From: Betaproteobacteria bacterium
Lineage (GTDB): Bacteria; Pseudomonadota; Gammaproteobacteria; Burkholderiales; Casimicrobiaceae
NCBI GenBank assembly: GCA_016861105.1
Contig: BOKS01000012.1
Location: 106,212-170,211, forward strand
Length of the DNA stretch: 64,000 bases
Direction of reading: 5' to 3'
The stretch's first letter is position 1. The number at the start of each line of letters is the position of its first letter. Position numbers and translations under genes: made by a program. Positions 8,567-18,568 of the stretch are shown in pieces. Under the pieces are notes generated by a model that made no database searches, was not told where the DNA came from, and was given only the letters and a program-made list of their open reading frames with translations.

Positions 8567-9790
8567 CAGCACGAACTTCGCCGCGGCCAGCGCGCCGACC
8601 TGGCGGCCCATCGCGGTGCCGACGTCGGTCGACGTGCGGTAGTGGATGCCCTCGTAGACGCGGGCGTCGCCCACCTCGCGGACGAAGTCGGCGACGCGCG
8701 TCCAGCGCCGCGTCGCGCCGTTCGCCGTGGGGCTCGACGTCGCGAGCACCGGCGCCGGCGCGCCGGCGAGCTCCGCCTCGAGCACCGTGCCCACCGCGCC
8801 GGCGAGGATCGCGTGCGCGCTCGGGTACTCCGGGTGCATCGGCGCGTCGATCAGCGACGTCCACGACGCGTCGCGCTGCGTGGCGTCGTTGCCGTCGAGA
8901 TCGGCGTTGCGGATGGCCGTCGCCGGACGCCAGAAACCGTAGTGGTACTTGGCGTCGAACACCGCGATCATGGCGTCGTCCATCGACTGCGCCACCGCGG
9001 CCAGGAGCCGCGCGTTCCGCGTGACGTCGCGCCCCGGCATCGCCGCGACCGACTGCACGACGCCGAAGTAGATCGGCGGCAGCGAGAAGTCCCAGAAGCG
9101 GGCGATCTCGGTCTGCTCGGCGGTGCGGCGCGAGCTGTTGCGCGAGCCCAGCGTGCGCACCTCGTCGAGGTCGCGCGCCCACGTCGCGCTCGTGAGCGCC
9201 GGAGGCGGTCCCGGCCGGAACTGTGCCGCGCTCGCCATCATCCACGGCCTGCGCTGCGGCCAGTGCGTCACGGCCGGCGTCGCGGTCGGCACGTAGGCGC
9301 CGGGCGCCGCGTGCGGGCGGTAGGCTTCGGCGCCGGTCGCGCCGTCGTCGGCGCGCTGCGCGAGCACGGCCATCGCGGCGCGCTCCCCGGTCGCGATGCC
9401 CGCCGCCTTCGCGGGTCCGTCGGGAATCGCGTCCAGCGCGGCCTGGTAGGCGGACTCGACGGCGGCCTGCTGCTGCGGCACGAGCCGGGCGAGCGCGACG
9501 CGGTGCGCGGCGGCGACGGCGGCGTCGACCGAGGCGCCGGGCGCCGGGGCGGGCTGCCACACCAGGGGCGGATGGCGTCCGGTGATCGCGTTCACCGCAC
9601 CGTAGGTCGCGGTCTGGACGATCGCCATCGTGCGTATCGCCGGCGGCGTGCCGGCCTTCGCGTCGACGAGGATCCGGCCGGCCCGGACGTTCCAGTCGGT
9701 GACGGCGTCCGCGCGCGCCGCGGAGGCCGGGGCGGCGACGAGCGCGGCGGCGAGCGCCGCGCGCAGCAGGGGTTGGAGCGTGGTGGTCAT
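8555..9790 (-). CDS. Exported vanadium haloperoxidase-like / PAP2 family protein
   Basis: The 411-residue protein has a signal peptide (MTTTLQPLLRAALAAALVA to an ASA-type cleavage site). It carries the three motifs of the PAP2/vanadium haloperoxidase superfamily: KYHYGFWRP, HPEYPSAHA (the P-S-[GA]-H block) and YEGIHYRTSTDVG. Together these bind phosphate or vanadate. Members either halogenate organic compounds with peroxide or hydrolyse phosphate esters; sequence alone does not separate the two. The length and the FWRPATAIR context favour the vanadium-dependent haloperoxidase-like group. The methyltransferase gene lies 53 bases upstream on the same strand, so the two probably form an operon. 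Confidence 0.8.
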   Translation of the reverse strand: MTTTLQPLLRAALAAALVAAPASAARADAVTDWNVRAGRILVDAKAGTPPAIRTMAIVQTATYGAVNAITGRHPPLVWQPAPAPGASVDAAVAAAHRVALARLVPQQQAAVESAYQAALDAIPDGPAKAAGIATGERAAMAVLAQRADDGATGAEAYRPHAAPGAYVPTATPAVTHWPQRRPWMMASAAQFRPGPPPALTSATWARDLDEVRTLGSRNSSRRTAEQTEIARFWDFSLPPIYFGVVQSVAAMPGRDVTRNARLLAAVAQSMDDAMIAVFDAKYHYGFWRPATAIRNADLDGNDATQRDASWTSLIDAPMHPEYPSAHAILAGAVGTVLEAELAGAPAPVLATSSPTANGATRRWTRVADFVREVGDARVYEGIHYRTSTDVGTAMGRQVGALAAAKFVLLPH

Positions 9791-9843
9791 GGTCTTGTCC
9801 TTGGTGAGGCGCGGGCGCGCGAGGCGCCCGCGCGAGGCTTGGT

Positions 9844-10677
9844 TCAGCGCTTGGTGACGACGATCTCGAGGTACTCGGCCGGGACGACGAGCGAGCCGGG
9901 GCCGGCGACGTTCATCCGCTCGAGCAGCGCGACGATGTCGCTCTCGAGCCGGGCGGCGTGCGGCGCGTCGAGCGCGGCGAAGGCCTTGTGTGTGGGGCCG
10001 TAGTAGTCCCGGAAGACCTGCACCCAGTGCGCCGCGGAGCGATAGCGGAACGCGAAGTGGCGCCGCTCGGCGCGGATGCGCTCGGCGTCCGCGCCGAACA
10101 GCGACGACAGGTACGACTCGGTGCCCCACTGGGCCGGCGAGGCGATGCCCGTCGGCGGCGGGACGTGCGAGCCGACGACCTTGAACAGCTGGCCGATGAA
10201 GCCGTCGGGCGTCCAGTTGGCGAGCCCGATGCGCCCGCCGCTGCGCACGACGCGCAGCATCTCCCGCGCCGTGCGCCGGTGGTCGGGCGCGAACATCGCG
10301 CCGAACGTCGACAGCACGACGTCGAAGCTCGCGTCGTCGAACGGCAGGTCCTCGACGTCCGCGACGCGGAACTGGACCGGCAGCCCTTCGGCGCGCGCCC
10401 GCGCGCTGCCCTTCTCCAGCAGCTGCGGCACGTAGTCCGTCGACGTGACCTGCGCGAAGCGCCGCGCGGCGGCGAGCGTCGCGTTGCCGTTGCCGGCCGC
10501 GACGTCGAGCACGCGCTCGCCGGCGCGCAGGTCGACGGCCTCGGCGAGCGACTCGCCGACGATCTGCAGCGTCGTGCCGATGATCGCGAAGTCGCCGCTG
10601 GCCCACGTGGCCTGCTGGCGGCGCTTGATGGCGGCGAGGTCGGGGGCCGCGGCGGGGGTTTCGATGACGAAGCTCAT
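9844..10677 (-). CDS. Class I SAM-dependent methyltransferase (UbiE-like)
   Basis: This 277-residue protein has the class I methyltransferase core: motif I VLDVAAGNGNATL, an acidic end of strand 2 (STDYVPQLL), the adenine-binding VADVEDLPFDDASFD segment and FGAMFAPDH after strand 4. The pattern is that of small-molecule C- or O-methyltransferases such as UbiE/COQ5 relatives. The substrate cannot be read from the sequence. The ATG at 10677 is preceded on the reverse strand by GAGGAG at good spacing. It is upstream of, and probably cotranscribed with, the haloperoxidase-like gene. Confidence 0.85.
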   Translation of the reverse strand: MSFVIETPAAAPDLAAIKRRQQATWASGDFAIIGTTLQIVGESLAEAVDLRAGERVLDVAAGNGNATLAAARRFAQVTSTDYVPQLLEKGSARARAEGLPVQFRVADVEDLPFDDASFDVVLSTFGAMFAPDHRRTAREMLRVVRSGGRIGLANWTPDGFIGQLFKVVGSHVPPPTGIASPAQWGTESYLSSLFGADAERIRAERRHFAFRYRSAAHWVQVFRDYYGPTHKAFAALDAPHAARLESDIVALLERMNVAGPGSLVVPAEYLEIVVTKR

Positions 10678-10852
10678 GGTTGCACTCCTCGTGGATGGAT
10701 CGGATGGAAGCCTGCGGCGCCGTTGCGCCGTCCAGACGGAGGCGAACGCTACGCGCGGCGGCGTTCCACGAGCGTTCCTCGGCAAAGCCGGGCGACCGCG
10801 CGGCCCCCGCGCGGCGTGGGGGTGGCGCGAGGGCGCGGGGGATCCGTGCTCC

Positions 10853-10866
10853 TTGAGTCATATCAA
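10853..10866 (+). promoter_or_regulatory. FNR/DNR-type box upstream of nirS
   Basis: The site reads TTGAG-TCAT-ATCAA, one base away from the FNR/ANR/DNR consensus TTGAT-N4-ATCAA. It lies 91 bases upstream of the nirS start codon. Control of nirS by oxygen- or NO-responsive Crp/FNR regulators is well established in denitrifiers. No regulator gene of this type is in the window. Confidence 0.7.
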
Positions 10867-10918
10867 TGACCTGCGCGGGCGCGCTCGCGCACGCTGCGGC
10901 GCAAGCTCAGGACGATGA

Positions 10919-12697
<1,779 letters not shown>

Positions 12698-12717
12698 CAC
12701 GAAAGGGAGGAGGAGCG

Positions 12718-13047
12718 ATGAAGCCGACCACGATCGTGCTCGCCGCCGCCGCGCTCGCGTTCGCGGGCGCCGGCCAGGCGAGCCTCGACGACAAGAAGGC
12801 GAACGACCTCATGGCCAAGGCCGGCTGCGCCGCGTGCCACAAGGTCGACGGCCGCAGCGTCGGGCCGTCGTACAAGGACGTCGCGAAGAAGTACGCGGGC
12901 AAGTCCGACGTCGCCGCGACGCTGGCGGCCAAGGTGCGCAAGGGCGGCGCGGGCGTCTGGGGCCCGGTGCCGATGGCCCCGACCGGGCCGGACAAGATCA
13001 GCGACGGCGACCTCAAGGAACTGGTCGAGTGGGTGCTGAAGCGCTGA
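12718..13047 (+). CDS. nirM: Cytochrome c551, electron donor to nitrite reductase
   Basis: This 109-residue precursor has a signal peptide ending near GQA and a class I cytochrome c fold: CAACH for heme attachment and the distal Met in WGPVPMAP. The segments VGPSYKDVAKKYAGK and VEWVLKR are typical of the c551/c8 group known as NirM, which shuttles electrons from the bc1 complex to NirS. The ATG at 12718 follows GGAGGAGG at ideal spacing. It begins 20 bases after nirS and is evidently cotranscribed with it. Confidence 0.9.
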   Translation: MKPTTIVLAAAALAFAGAGQASLDDKKANDLMAKAGCAACHKVDGRSVGPSYKDVAKKYAGKSDVAATLAAKVRKGGAGVWGPVPMAPTGPDKISDGDLKELVEWVLKR

Positions 13048-13075
13048 GCGAGGGATCGGGACGCGGCGCGCGGAG

Positions 13076-14323
13076 GTGCTGAGCGCGCCGGCCGCGCACC
13101 GGACGGGGGGCCGCGAGGCCCCCCGTCGCGTCTTCGCCGGAGCGTGGCGCACGGCTGCCGCCGCGGTCGCCGGGCTCGCGCTGGGGACCGCGGCGTCGCC
13201 CGCGCCCGCGCAGGTCGCGGCGCTCGTCGTCACGCACGGTGGCGCGCAGGTCGCCGCCGTGGACGATTCGCTCGCCGTCGCCGCACGCATCGCACCGGGT
13301 GCTGCGGTGGCGGCGCTCGCGGCGTTCGGCGCACCGGAACGCGAGGCCTATGCGGCGCTGCGCGACGGCCGCGTCGTGCGCCTCGACGTCGCGCGCGGCG
13401 AGGTGACCGCCGAGGCGCGCCTGGGCGCCGTGGCGGCGGGGCTGGCGGCGTCCTCCGACGGGCGCTACCTCGCGGTCGCGATGGCCCGCCCGCCCGGACT
13501 TCTCGTGGTCGACCGCGACCTCGCGCGCCGCCGCGAACTGCCGGGCCGCGACGCCGAGGGCCGGCGCGAGTCCGCCGTGACGGCCGTGCGCGACGACGCG
13601 CGGCGGCGCAGCTTCGTCGCGGCGCTGCCCGGCCTGCCCGAGCTGTGGGAGGTGAGCTACGACGACGCGGCGGCGCCGATCCATCCCGGCCTGGTGCACG
13701 ATTTCCGGCTCGGCGAGGCGATCGCGGTGCCCGGCACGCTGAACGCGCGTCGTGCCCCGCTGGACGCGCCGGTGGACGACGTGGCGGTCGACCCCTTCGG
13801 CGCCGACGTCGTCGCCGCCGGGCGCGGCGACCTCCGCTGGCAGGTCGTCAACCTGCACGTGCGGCGGCGCATCGCCTGGCTCGACGCCGGCGCGGCGGCC
13901 GGCGCGGGAGGCGTGAACGGTCTCGCGCGCTGGCGCCAGGGCGAGCGGCGTCTCGCCGCATGGGCGGCGGGCGGCGAACTGCGCGTCGTCGACGCCGCGA
14001 CGTGGAGCGACGCGGCGCGCGTGGCCCTGGGCGGCGGCGGCCGCCTGGTCCGCGCCCACGAGGCGGCGCCGCACGCGTGGGTCGTCGTCGACGGCGACGC
14101 GGCGCGCATCGTGCTGGTCGACCGCGCGTCCCTTCGCGTCGCGGGCGAGATCCGGCCCGATGCGGGCGCGCCGGTCGTCGACGTCGCGTTCGGCCGCGAC
14201 GGGCGCGATGCGCTGGTGCTGCTGGGTGGGCCGGACGGCGCGCTGCTGCGCTACGACGCGCGATCGCTCGCGCCGCGGGGTCGCGTGGCGCTGGCCGATC
14301 CGGTCGCCCTCCTTCCGCGCTGA
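13076..14323 (+). CDS. NirF-like cytochrome d1-type beta-propeller protein
   Basis: The product (up to 415 residues) has an N-terminal hydrophobic signal segment ending in ASPAPAQ. Repeating blades follow, such as LAASSDGRYLAVAMARP, FVAALPGLPELWEVSYDD and VVDVAFGRDGRDALVLLGG. The blade pattern and the position after nirS-nirM fit NirF, the periplasmic propeller protein needed for heme d1 maturation, but it is divergent and I could not pin down a heme-ligating histidine. An alternative is a generic d1-domain or YVTN-type propeller. The GTG start at 13076 is uncertain; the true start may lie a little downstream. It ends five bases from the convergent TonB receptor gene. Confidence 0.6.
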   Translation: MLSAPAAHRTGGREAPRRVFAGAWRTAAAAVAGLALGTAASPAPAQVAALVVTHGGAQVAAVDDSLAVAARIAPGAAVAALAAFGAPEREAYAALRDGRVVRLDVARGEVTAEARLGAVAAGLAASSDGRYLAVAMARPPGLLVVDRDLARRRELPGRDAEGRRESAVTAVRDDARRRSFVAALPGLPELWEVSYDDAAAPIHPGLVHDFRLGEAIAVPGTLNARRAPLDAPVDDVAVDPFGADVVAAGRGDLRWQVVNLHVRRRIAWLDAGAAAGAGGVNGLARWRQGERRLAAWAAGGELRVVDAATWSDAARVALGGGGRLVRAHEAAPHAWVVVDGDAARIVLVDRASLRVAGEIRPDAGAPVVDVAFGRDGRDALVLLGGPDGALLRYDARSLAPRGRVALADPVALLPR

Positions 14324-14327
14324 CCCT

Positions 14328-16577
14328 TCAGCGGCGCACCTCGAGGCCGAGCCACACGCTGCGCCCCGGCTGGCCCCAGAACTGGAAGTAGCGCGCGTCG
14401 GCCGCGTTGCCGACCGCAAGGCGCGCAACGACGCCGGGCGCGAGCTCGCGCGCCAGCGCGAGATCGACGACGTCGTGACGGTCGTACGAGCCGTAGACGC
14501 CCTGCACGACGTTGCGGTTGAGATCGTCGCCGGAGCCGAACACGTGGCTCACGTGGCGCCAGGCGATCGATCCGGACCAGCCGTGCGAGCGCCCTTCGAG
14601 GCTCAGCGAGTACTGCGACTGCGGCACGTCGGTGAGCCGCTTGCCCACGCTGGCGGGGACGGCGTCGTTGCGCGTGATGTCGTAGCGGAACAGGTGGCTC
14701 GCGGTGGCGGTCAGCCGCAGCCGCTCGCCGAGCAGCGGCTGCGCGAGCTCGATCTCCACGCCCTCGACCTTCGCCTCGCCGGCATTGGCGAGGACGTTGA
14801 GGACGGGCGACAGGCGCTGCCGGTAGATCAGGTCCTCGAGGCGCTGTGCGAACAGCGCGACCGCCGCGCGCGTGCGCGTCGGCAGCCGCGCGTCCAGCCC
14901 CACCTCCAGCGAGCGGACGCGCTCGGCCGCGAGGCCCGGGGCCGGCTCGGTCACCACCGGGACGCCCGCCGCGGCGCCCGGCGCGACGGTGCGCGAGTAG
15001 AGGTCGATCAGCGTGGGCGCGCGGAAGCCCTCGCCGTAGGAGACGCGCAGCGTCGCGTCCGGGGAGAGCGCGGCGACGGCGGCGAGCTTCGGGCTCACGC
15101 GCGCCTCCGAACGCTCGGGATAGTCGCGCTCGAAGGCGATCGCGCTCGCCTGCGTCACCCGTCCGTGCGTGCTGAACCGGTCGTAGCGCGCGCCGCCGTG
15201 CAGCGTCAGCCAGCGCATCGCGCGCCACTGCGCCTCGGCGTACGCCGCCAGGTTCCACGTCGTGCCGTCCGACGTGCCGGTCTCGCGCACGCGCGTGTCG
15301 AAGTCGCGCCAGTAGGCGACGCTCCACGTCGCGCGGTCGAGGCTGTTGCGGTTGAGCGAGGCGCCGGCGGTGACCAGCAGCGCCTCCGACACGTCGATCA
15401 GCAGGTGCGCGTCGGCGTCGACGCGCCGGCTCGGCTGGTCGAAGAACTCGCCGGGGCCGCTGTCGTACGTCGCCGCGGGCGTCGGGAACGGGAAGCGGAA
15501 GGCGCTGTCGAGCCACCCGACGCTCGCGCGCAGCGTGACGGCGTCCGCGAGGGCCGCCTCCCCGCGCGCGAAGACGCGCCACTCCTCCTCGATCGACGGC
15601 GTCTGCGTCAGGAAGTCCGACTCGGCGAGCGCGATGCGGGCCTGCGCGTCGACCAGCGCGAGGTCGCCGCGGAGCAGCGGGTGGCCGTCGGCGTCGCGCA
15701 GCAGGGTGCGGGGCGACGATGCGCCCGTGCGGTACTTGCTCCAGGCGACCCCGGCGGCGAGCTTCGCGCCCGGCGCGGGATCGTGGTGCAGCGTCAGCGA
15801 GGCGTTGAACTGCTCCCACGGGCGCGCGCCCTTGTCGCCGACGAGGTAGCCGGCGCGGTCGTCCGGCGTGGAGGTGGGCTGCGCGCCGGTGGCGGGCGTC
15901 GCGCCGGTGCCGGCGATGGGCAGCTTGACCGCGAGGTCGCTGCCCTCGTAGCCGTCGCTGCGCCGGTACGAGGCGCCCAGCGACCACCCGAGCCCGTTGT
16001 CGAGCCGGTCGCGCCACGCGACCGCGTAGCCCTGTCGCGGCAGGTCGCCGCCGCCGCCGCCCGCTTCGGCGACGAGTTCGCGCTTCGTCGGCGCGGCGGT
16101 GAAGACCTGGATCACGCCGCCCATCGCGTGCCCGCCGTAGAGCGCCGAATACGGGCCGCGCACGACCTCGACGCGGTCGACGTCGCCCATCGCGATGGCG
16201 GAGAAGTTGACGCCGCCGGACAGCGCGTTGTTGATCGGCAGCCCGTCGATCATCACCAGCGTGCGCGGCGTGCGCGGAATGCCGCGCAGCGAGATCGCGC
16301 CGACGCCGGAGGACGGGAACGACTCGCCGAGCGCGCTCCCGCGGACGTAGAGCCCGGGCACCTCGAGCAGCGCGTCCCCCAGCCGGTAGACGTCGCGCAG
16401 GTCGATCGCCTCGCGCTCGACGAGCGTGGCGGACGCCGGCGCCTCCGACAGCAGGATCGCGCTGCGCGTCGCGGTGACCACCACGCCCGGGATCCGGGCC
16501 GGCTCGGCGGCGGCGCACGGTCGGGCGGCCGCCAGCACCGCGACGGCGACCAGGGGGGCGAGGCGAACGGCGGTCAC
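14328..16577 (-). CDS. TonB-dependent outer membrane receptor
   Basis: The 749-residue protein has a signal peptide, a TonB-box-like PGVVVTATR just after it, and a plug domain with the usual landmarks (LLEVPGLYVRG, SLRGIPRT, MIDGLPINN, VEVVRGPYSALYGGHAMGGVIQVFT). A 22-strand barrel follows, including YGEGFRAPTLIDLY and RVRSLEVGLDA. Such receptors import iron-siderophores, heme, cobalamin or copper complexes. The ligand is not evident; next to a cytochrome cd1 locus, heme- or metal-complex uptake is plausible inference. The GTG at 16577 is the start. The chain ends EVRR rather than in an aromatic residue, which is unusual for a barrel. An FNR-like half-conserved box lies upstream. Confidence 0.88.
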   Translation of the reverse strand: MTAVRLAPLVAVAVLAAARPCAAAEPARIPGVVVTATRSAILLSEAPASATLVEREAIDLRDVYRLGDALLEVPGLYVRGSALGESFPSSGVGAISLRGIPRTPRTLVMIDGLPINNALSGGVNFSAIAMGDVDRVEVVRGPYSALYGGHAMGGVIQVFTAAPTKRELVAEAGGGGGDLPRQGYAVAWRDRLDNGLGWSLGASYRRSDGYEGSDLAVKLPIAGTGATPATGAQPTSTPDDRAGYLVGDKGARPWEQFNASLTLHHDPAPGAKLAAGVAWSKYRTGASSPRTLLRDADGHPLLRGDLALVDAQARIALAESDFLTQTPSIEEEWRVFARGEAALADAVTLRASVGWLDSAFRFPFPTPAATYDSGPGEFFDQPSRRVDADAHLLIDVSEALLVTAGASLNRNSLDRATWSVAYWRDFDTRVRETGTSDGTTWNLAAYAEAQWRAMRWLTLHGGARYDRFSTHGRVTQASAIAFERDYPERSEARVSPKLAAVAALSPDATLRVSYGEGFRAPTLIDLYSRTVAPGAAAGVPVVTEPAPGLAAERVRSLEVGLDARLPTRTRAAVALFAQRLEDLIYRQRLSPVLNVLANAGEAKVEGVEIELAQPLLGERLRLTATASHLFRYDITRNDAVPASVGKRLTDVPQSQYSLSLEGRSHGWSGSIAWRHVSHVFGSGDDLNRNVVQGVYGSYDRHDVVDLALARELAPGVVARLAVGNAADARYFQFWGQPGRSVWLGLEVRR

Positions 16578-16612
16578 GCGACCACCCTAAGCGGGGGGCG
16601 GCCGCCCCCGCC

Positions 16613-16626
16613 ATGACATGACTCAA
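16613..16626 (-). promoter_or_regulatory. FNR-like box upstream of the TonB receptor
   Basis: Read on the reverse strand, the site is TTGAG-TCAT-GTCAT, 36 bases upstream of the receptor GTG. It shares the string CTTGAGTCAT with the nirS box at 10853-10866. The second half-site matches the FNR consensus at only three of five positions, so this is weaker. It also overlaps the last codons of the ceramidase-like gene. Confidence 0.4.
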
Positions 16627-17414
16627 GCGGCGAGCGCCCTTCGCGGAGAGTGCATCGCGTCCGGACGCGGTGCCCGCACGACGAGCATGCGCCAGACGAC
16701 CGCGACGGCCGCCGCCGCCGCGAGGTGCTTCAGCGTGTGACCGCTCGCCAGTCCGACGGCGGCGAAGACTTCGCGGTCGAGCGCCTCGGCGAGCTTGGCG
16801 ACGGCGTACCACGCGAAGACGTGGAACAGCAAGACGCCGTGCGTGTAGCGCGAGCGTGCGAACGACGCGAGCAGGAGCAGCACGAACACCGCGTATGCCT
16901 GCAGCACGGCGTAGGGGACGACGTTGCCGGTCCCGAGCCGCTCGGTCGCACGCCAGTGGACCACCGACGCCACGCCGAGCGCGAGCAGCGGGCCGAGCAG
17001 CGCGAGGCCGGCGCGCGCGCCGACGCGGTCCGCGATCTGCGCCGCGACCAGGCCCATGAACGCGACCGCCATCGGCAGCCGGTCCCAGAACAGCCGCTCG
17101 TTGTCGGGCGCGAGGTGGTAGTGCGCGGAGCCCAGTCCGGTGAGGGCCACGCCGGCGAAGAAGACGGCGTACGGAAGGCGCTCGCCGCGCGACGCGAACC
17201 TCGCGCCCCGGCCGAGCGTGGCCGCCAGCCCGCCGAGTCCCGCGACGACGAAGGCGACGTTGGAGAGGACGTCGGCGGCGTTCGGAACGCCGAGGAGCGC
17301 GCGCGTGTCGGCGAAGTCGTGGTAGCCGGCCGGTTGCGGGACCGCGGGCAGGAGCAGCGCCGCCGCGAGGCAGGCGAGCTTCAGCGCGAACAGCCAGCGA
17401 GCGTGTGCGGACAC
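16623..17414 (-). CDS. Ceramidase-like integral membrane hydrolase (CREST superfamily)
   Basis: The 263-residue protein has about seven hydrophobic membrane segments. It carries the conserved elements of the alkaline ceramidase/CREST membrane hydrolases: GLGSAHYHLAPDNERLFWDRLPM-type Ser, His and Asp positions in the first half, and GHTLKHLAA (paired histidines) near the C-terminus. Characterised members hydrolyse ceramides with zinc held by these residues; most bacterial homologues are uncharacterised. The GTG at 17414 opens directly onto the first membrane segment. It lies upstream of the TonB receptor on the same strand, 45 bases apart, so some cotranscription is possible. Confidence 0.72.
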   Translation of the reverse strand: MSAHARWLFALKLACLAAALLLPAVPQPAGYHDFADTRALLGVPNAADVLSNVAFVVAGLGGLAATLGRGARFASRGERLPYAVFFAGVALTGLGSAHYHLAPDNERLFWDRLPMAVAFMGLVAAQIADRVGARAGLALLGPLLALGVASVVHWRATERLGTGNVVPYAVLQAYAVFVLLLLASFARSRYTHGVLLFHVFAWYAVAKLAEALDREVFAAVGLASGHTLKHLAAAAAVAVVWRMLVVRAPRPDAMHSPRRALAA

Positions 17415-17567
17415 CGATGCGGCCCTGGGACGACGCTGCAGCGGAGGATCGCGGCGATTCTACGTCGCGCCCGCGTCCGCGTGCCGCCGGGAGCGTCGCG
17501 GTCGACAGCGGCGCGGGCGTGCCGCATGCTTCGTCTCGGAGAGCATCCGCGAACAGGAACGTGCACG

Positions 17568-18044
17568 ATGCGGCCGGCATGGCGAGGGCTCGTTGCGGTG
17601 GTGCTGGCGGCCGCGGCCGCCTCCTGCGCGCCATCGGGGCGGCCCGTGGGCGCTGACCCGCCGCCGCAGCCGGCGGGCGCCGCGCCGGCCGCCGCGCTCG
17701 AGGGCGCGTCCTGGTCGGTCACCGGCTACGCCGGCGCCGACGGCGCGTGGCGCGCTCCGCTCGCCGCCCACGCGCTCACGCTGGCGTTCGACGGCACCGG
17801 CGTGCGCGGCAGCGCCGGCTGCAACAGCTTCCGCGGCGGCTACACCACCGACGGCAGTCGTCTTGCGGTGACGCCGCTGGCGACGACGCGCAAGCTGTGC
17901 CGGGAGCCGGGCGTGATGGAGCAGGAACGCGACTTCGTGGACGCCGTGCGCGCGGCGACGCGCTGGGCCGTCGAGGACGGGCGGCTGGTCCTGCGCCGCG
18001 ACGACACGCGCCGGCTCGTCGAGGCCGTACGCAGCGCGCGCTGA
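17568..18044 (+). CDS. META domain lipoprotein (HslJ-like)
   Basis: This 158-residue protein has a hydrophobic N-terminus ending AAAASCAPS, a probable lipoprotein processing site at Cys21. It is followed by a single META domain with LEGASWSVTGY, GVRGSAGCNSFRGGY, PLATTRKLC and QERDFVDAV. META-domain lipoproteins such as HslJ are linked to heat, acid and drug tolerance in the outer membrane, with no known enzymatic activity. The ATG at 17568 is the only start that gives an export signal. It is divergent from the ceramidase-like gene and monocistronic. Confidence 0.83.
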   Translation: MRPAWRGLVAVVLAAAAASCAPSGRPVGADPPPQPAGAAPAAALEGASWSVTGYAGADGAWRAPLAAHALTLAFDGTGVRGSAGCNSFRGGYTTDGSRLAVTPLATTRKLCREPGVMEQERDFVDAVRAATRWAVEDGRLVLRRDDTRRLVEAVRSAR

Positions 18045-18090
18045 CGCCGCCCGCGCCGCGGCCCGTGCCGGAATCGGGCAGAGATTTTGC

Positions 18091-18119
18091 TTGCATCCGG
18101 ACGCGATTGCAGGCATAGT
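18091..18119 (+). promoter_or_regulatory. Possible sigma-70 promoter of cspA
   Basis: TTGCAT, a 17-base spacer and CATAGT form a plausible -35/-10 pair. Transcription from here would give a leader of about 135 bases before the cspA ATG, in keeping with the long structured leaders of cold-shock genes. The -35 matches the consensus at only three positions. Confidence 0.4.
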
Positions 18120-18259
18120 GCCGCCCGCGATCTTCAAGCTGTGCTGTCGTCGTCCGGCGTCGCGGTCCCGCGGCGCCTCCCTTCCCAACACGTCTTGAAC
18201 CTTCGCCCCCGCTTTCTGGGGCTGCATCGCATTTTCTTTCACATTCAAGGATTCAGGAC

Positions 18260-18466
18260 ATGGCAACCGGTACGGTGAAGTGGTTCAACGACAGCAAGGG
18301 CTTCGGCTTCGTGACGCCCGAGGGCGGCGGGGACGATCTCTTCGCGCACTTCTCGGCGATCCAGGGCAGCGGCTTCAAGACGCTCAAGGAAGGCCAGCGC
18401 GTCAGCTTCGAAGTCGTGAAGGGCCCGAAGGGACTGCAGGCCGCGAACATCCGCCCGGCGGAGTAA
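18260..18466 (+). CDS. cspA: Cold shock protein, CspA family
   Basis: This 68-residue protein is a single cold-shock domain: [15 protein letters not shown] contains RNP1 (KGFGFV) and DLFAHFSAI contains RNP2. The length is standard. These proteins bind single-stranded nucleic acid and melt RNA secondary structure during cold or general stress. The start ATG follows a short AGGA sequence. A perfect 13-base-pair hairpin lies directly after the stop codon, separating it from infA. Confidence 0.95.
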   Translation: MATGTVKWFNDSKGFGFVTPEGGGDDLFAHFSAIQGSGFKTLKEGQRVSFEVVKGPKGLQAANIRPAE

Positions 18467-18474
18467 GCGCATTC

Positions 18475-18504
18475 GCGCCGCGGGCCGCGAGCGGCCCGCG
18501 GCGC
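18475..18504 (+). terminator. Strong GC hairpin between cspA and infA
   Basis: Two perfectly complementary 13-base arms (18475-18487 and 18492-18504) enclose a CGAG tetraloop, beginning eight bases after the cspA stop. No T-run follows, so it may be a stability or pausing structure rather than a classical Rho-independent terminator. Confidence 0.5.
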
Positions 18505-18568
18505 ATCGGCCCGCCCGGACCCCGCCGGGCGACGCCGCATCCGCGGGGGCATCCGACGAGGAGAGCAC

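Noticed and set aside
8555..10861. One 768-codon reading frame covering the haloperoxidase-like and methyltransferase genes
   Set aside because: Only its C-terminal part is homologous to the haloperoxidase family. The methyltransferase is in a different frame, and the real start at 9790 gives a signal peptide.
14251..17634. A 1127-codon reverse frame over the TonB receptor and ceramidase-like genes
   Set aside because: It is out of frame with both recognised genes and lacks motifs.
18475..18504. Classical Rho-independent terminator after cspA
   Set aside because: The stem is perfect but has no T-run, so it is reported only as a hairpin with terminator-like potential.
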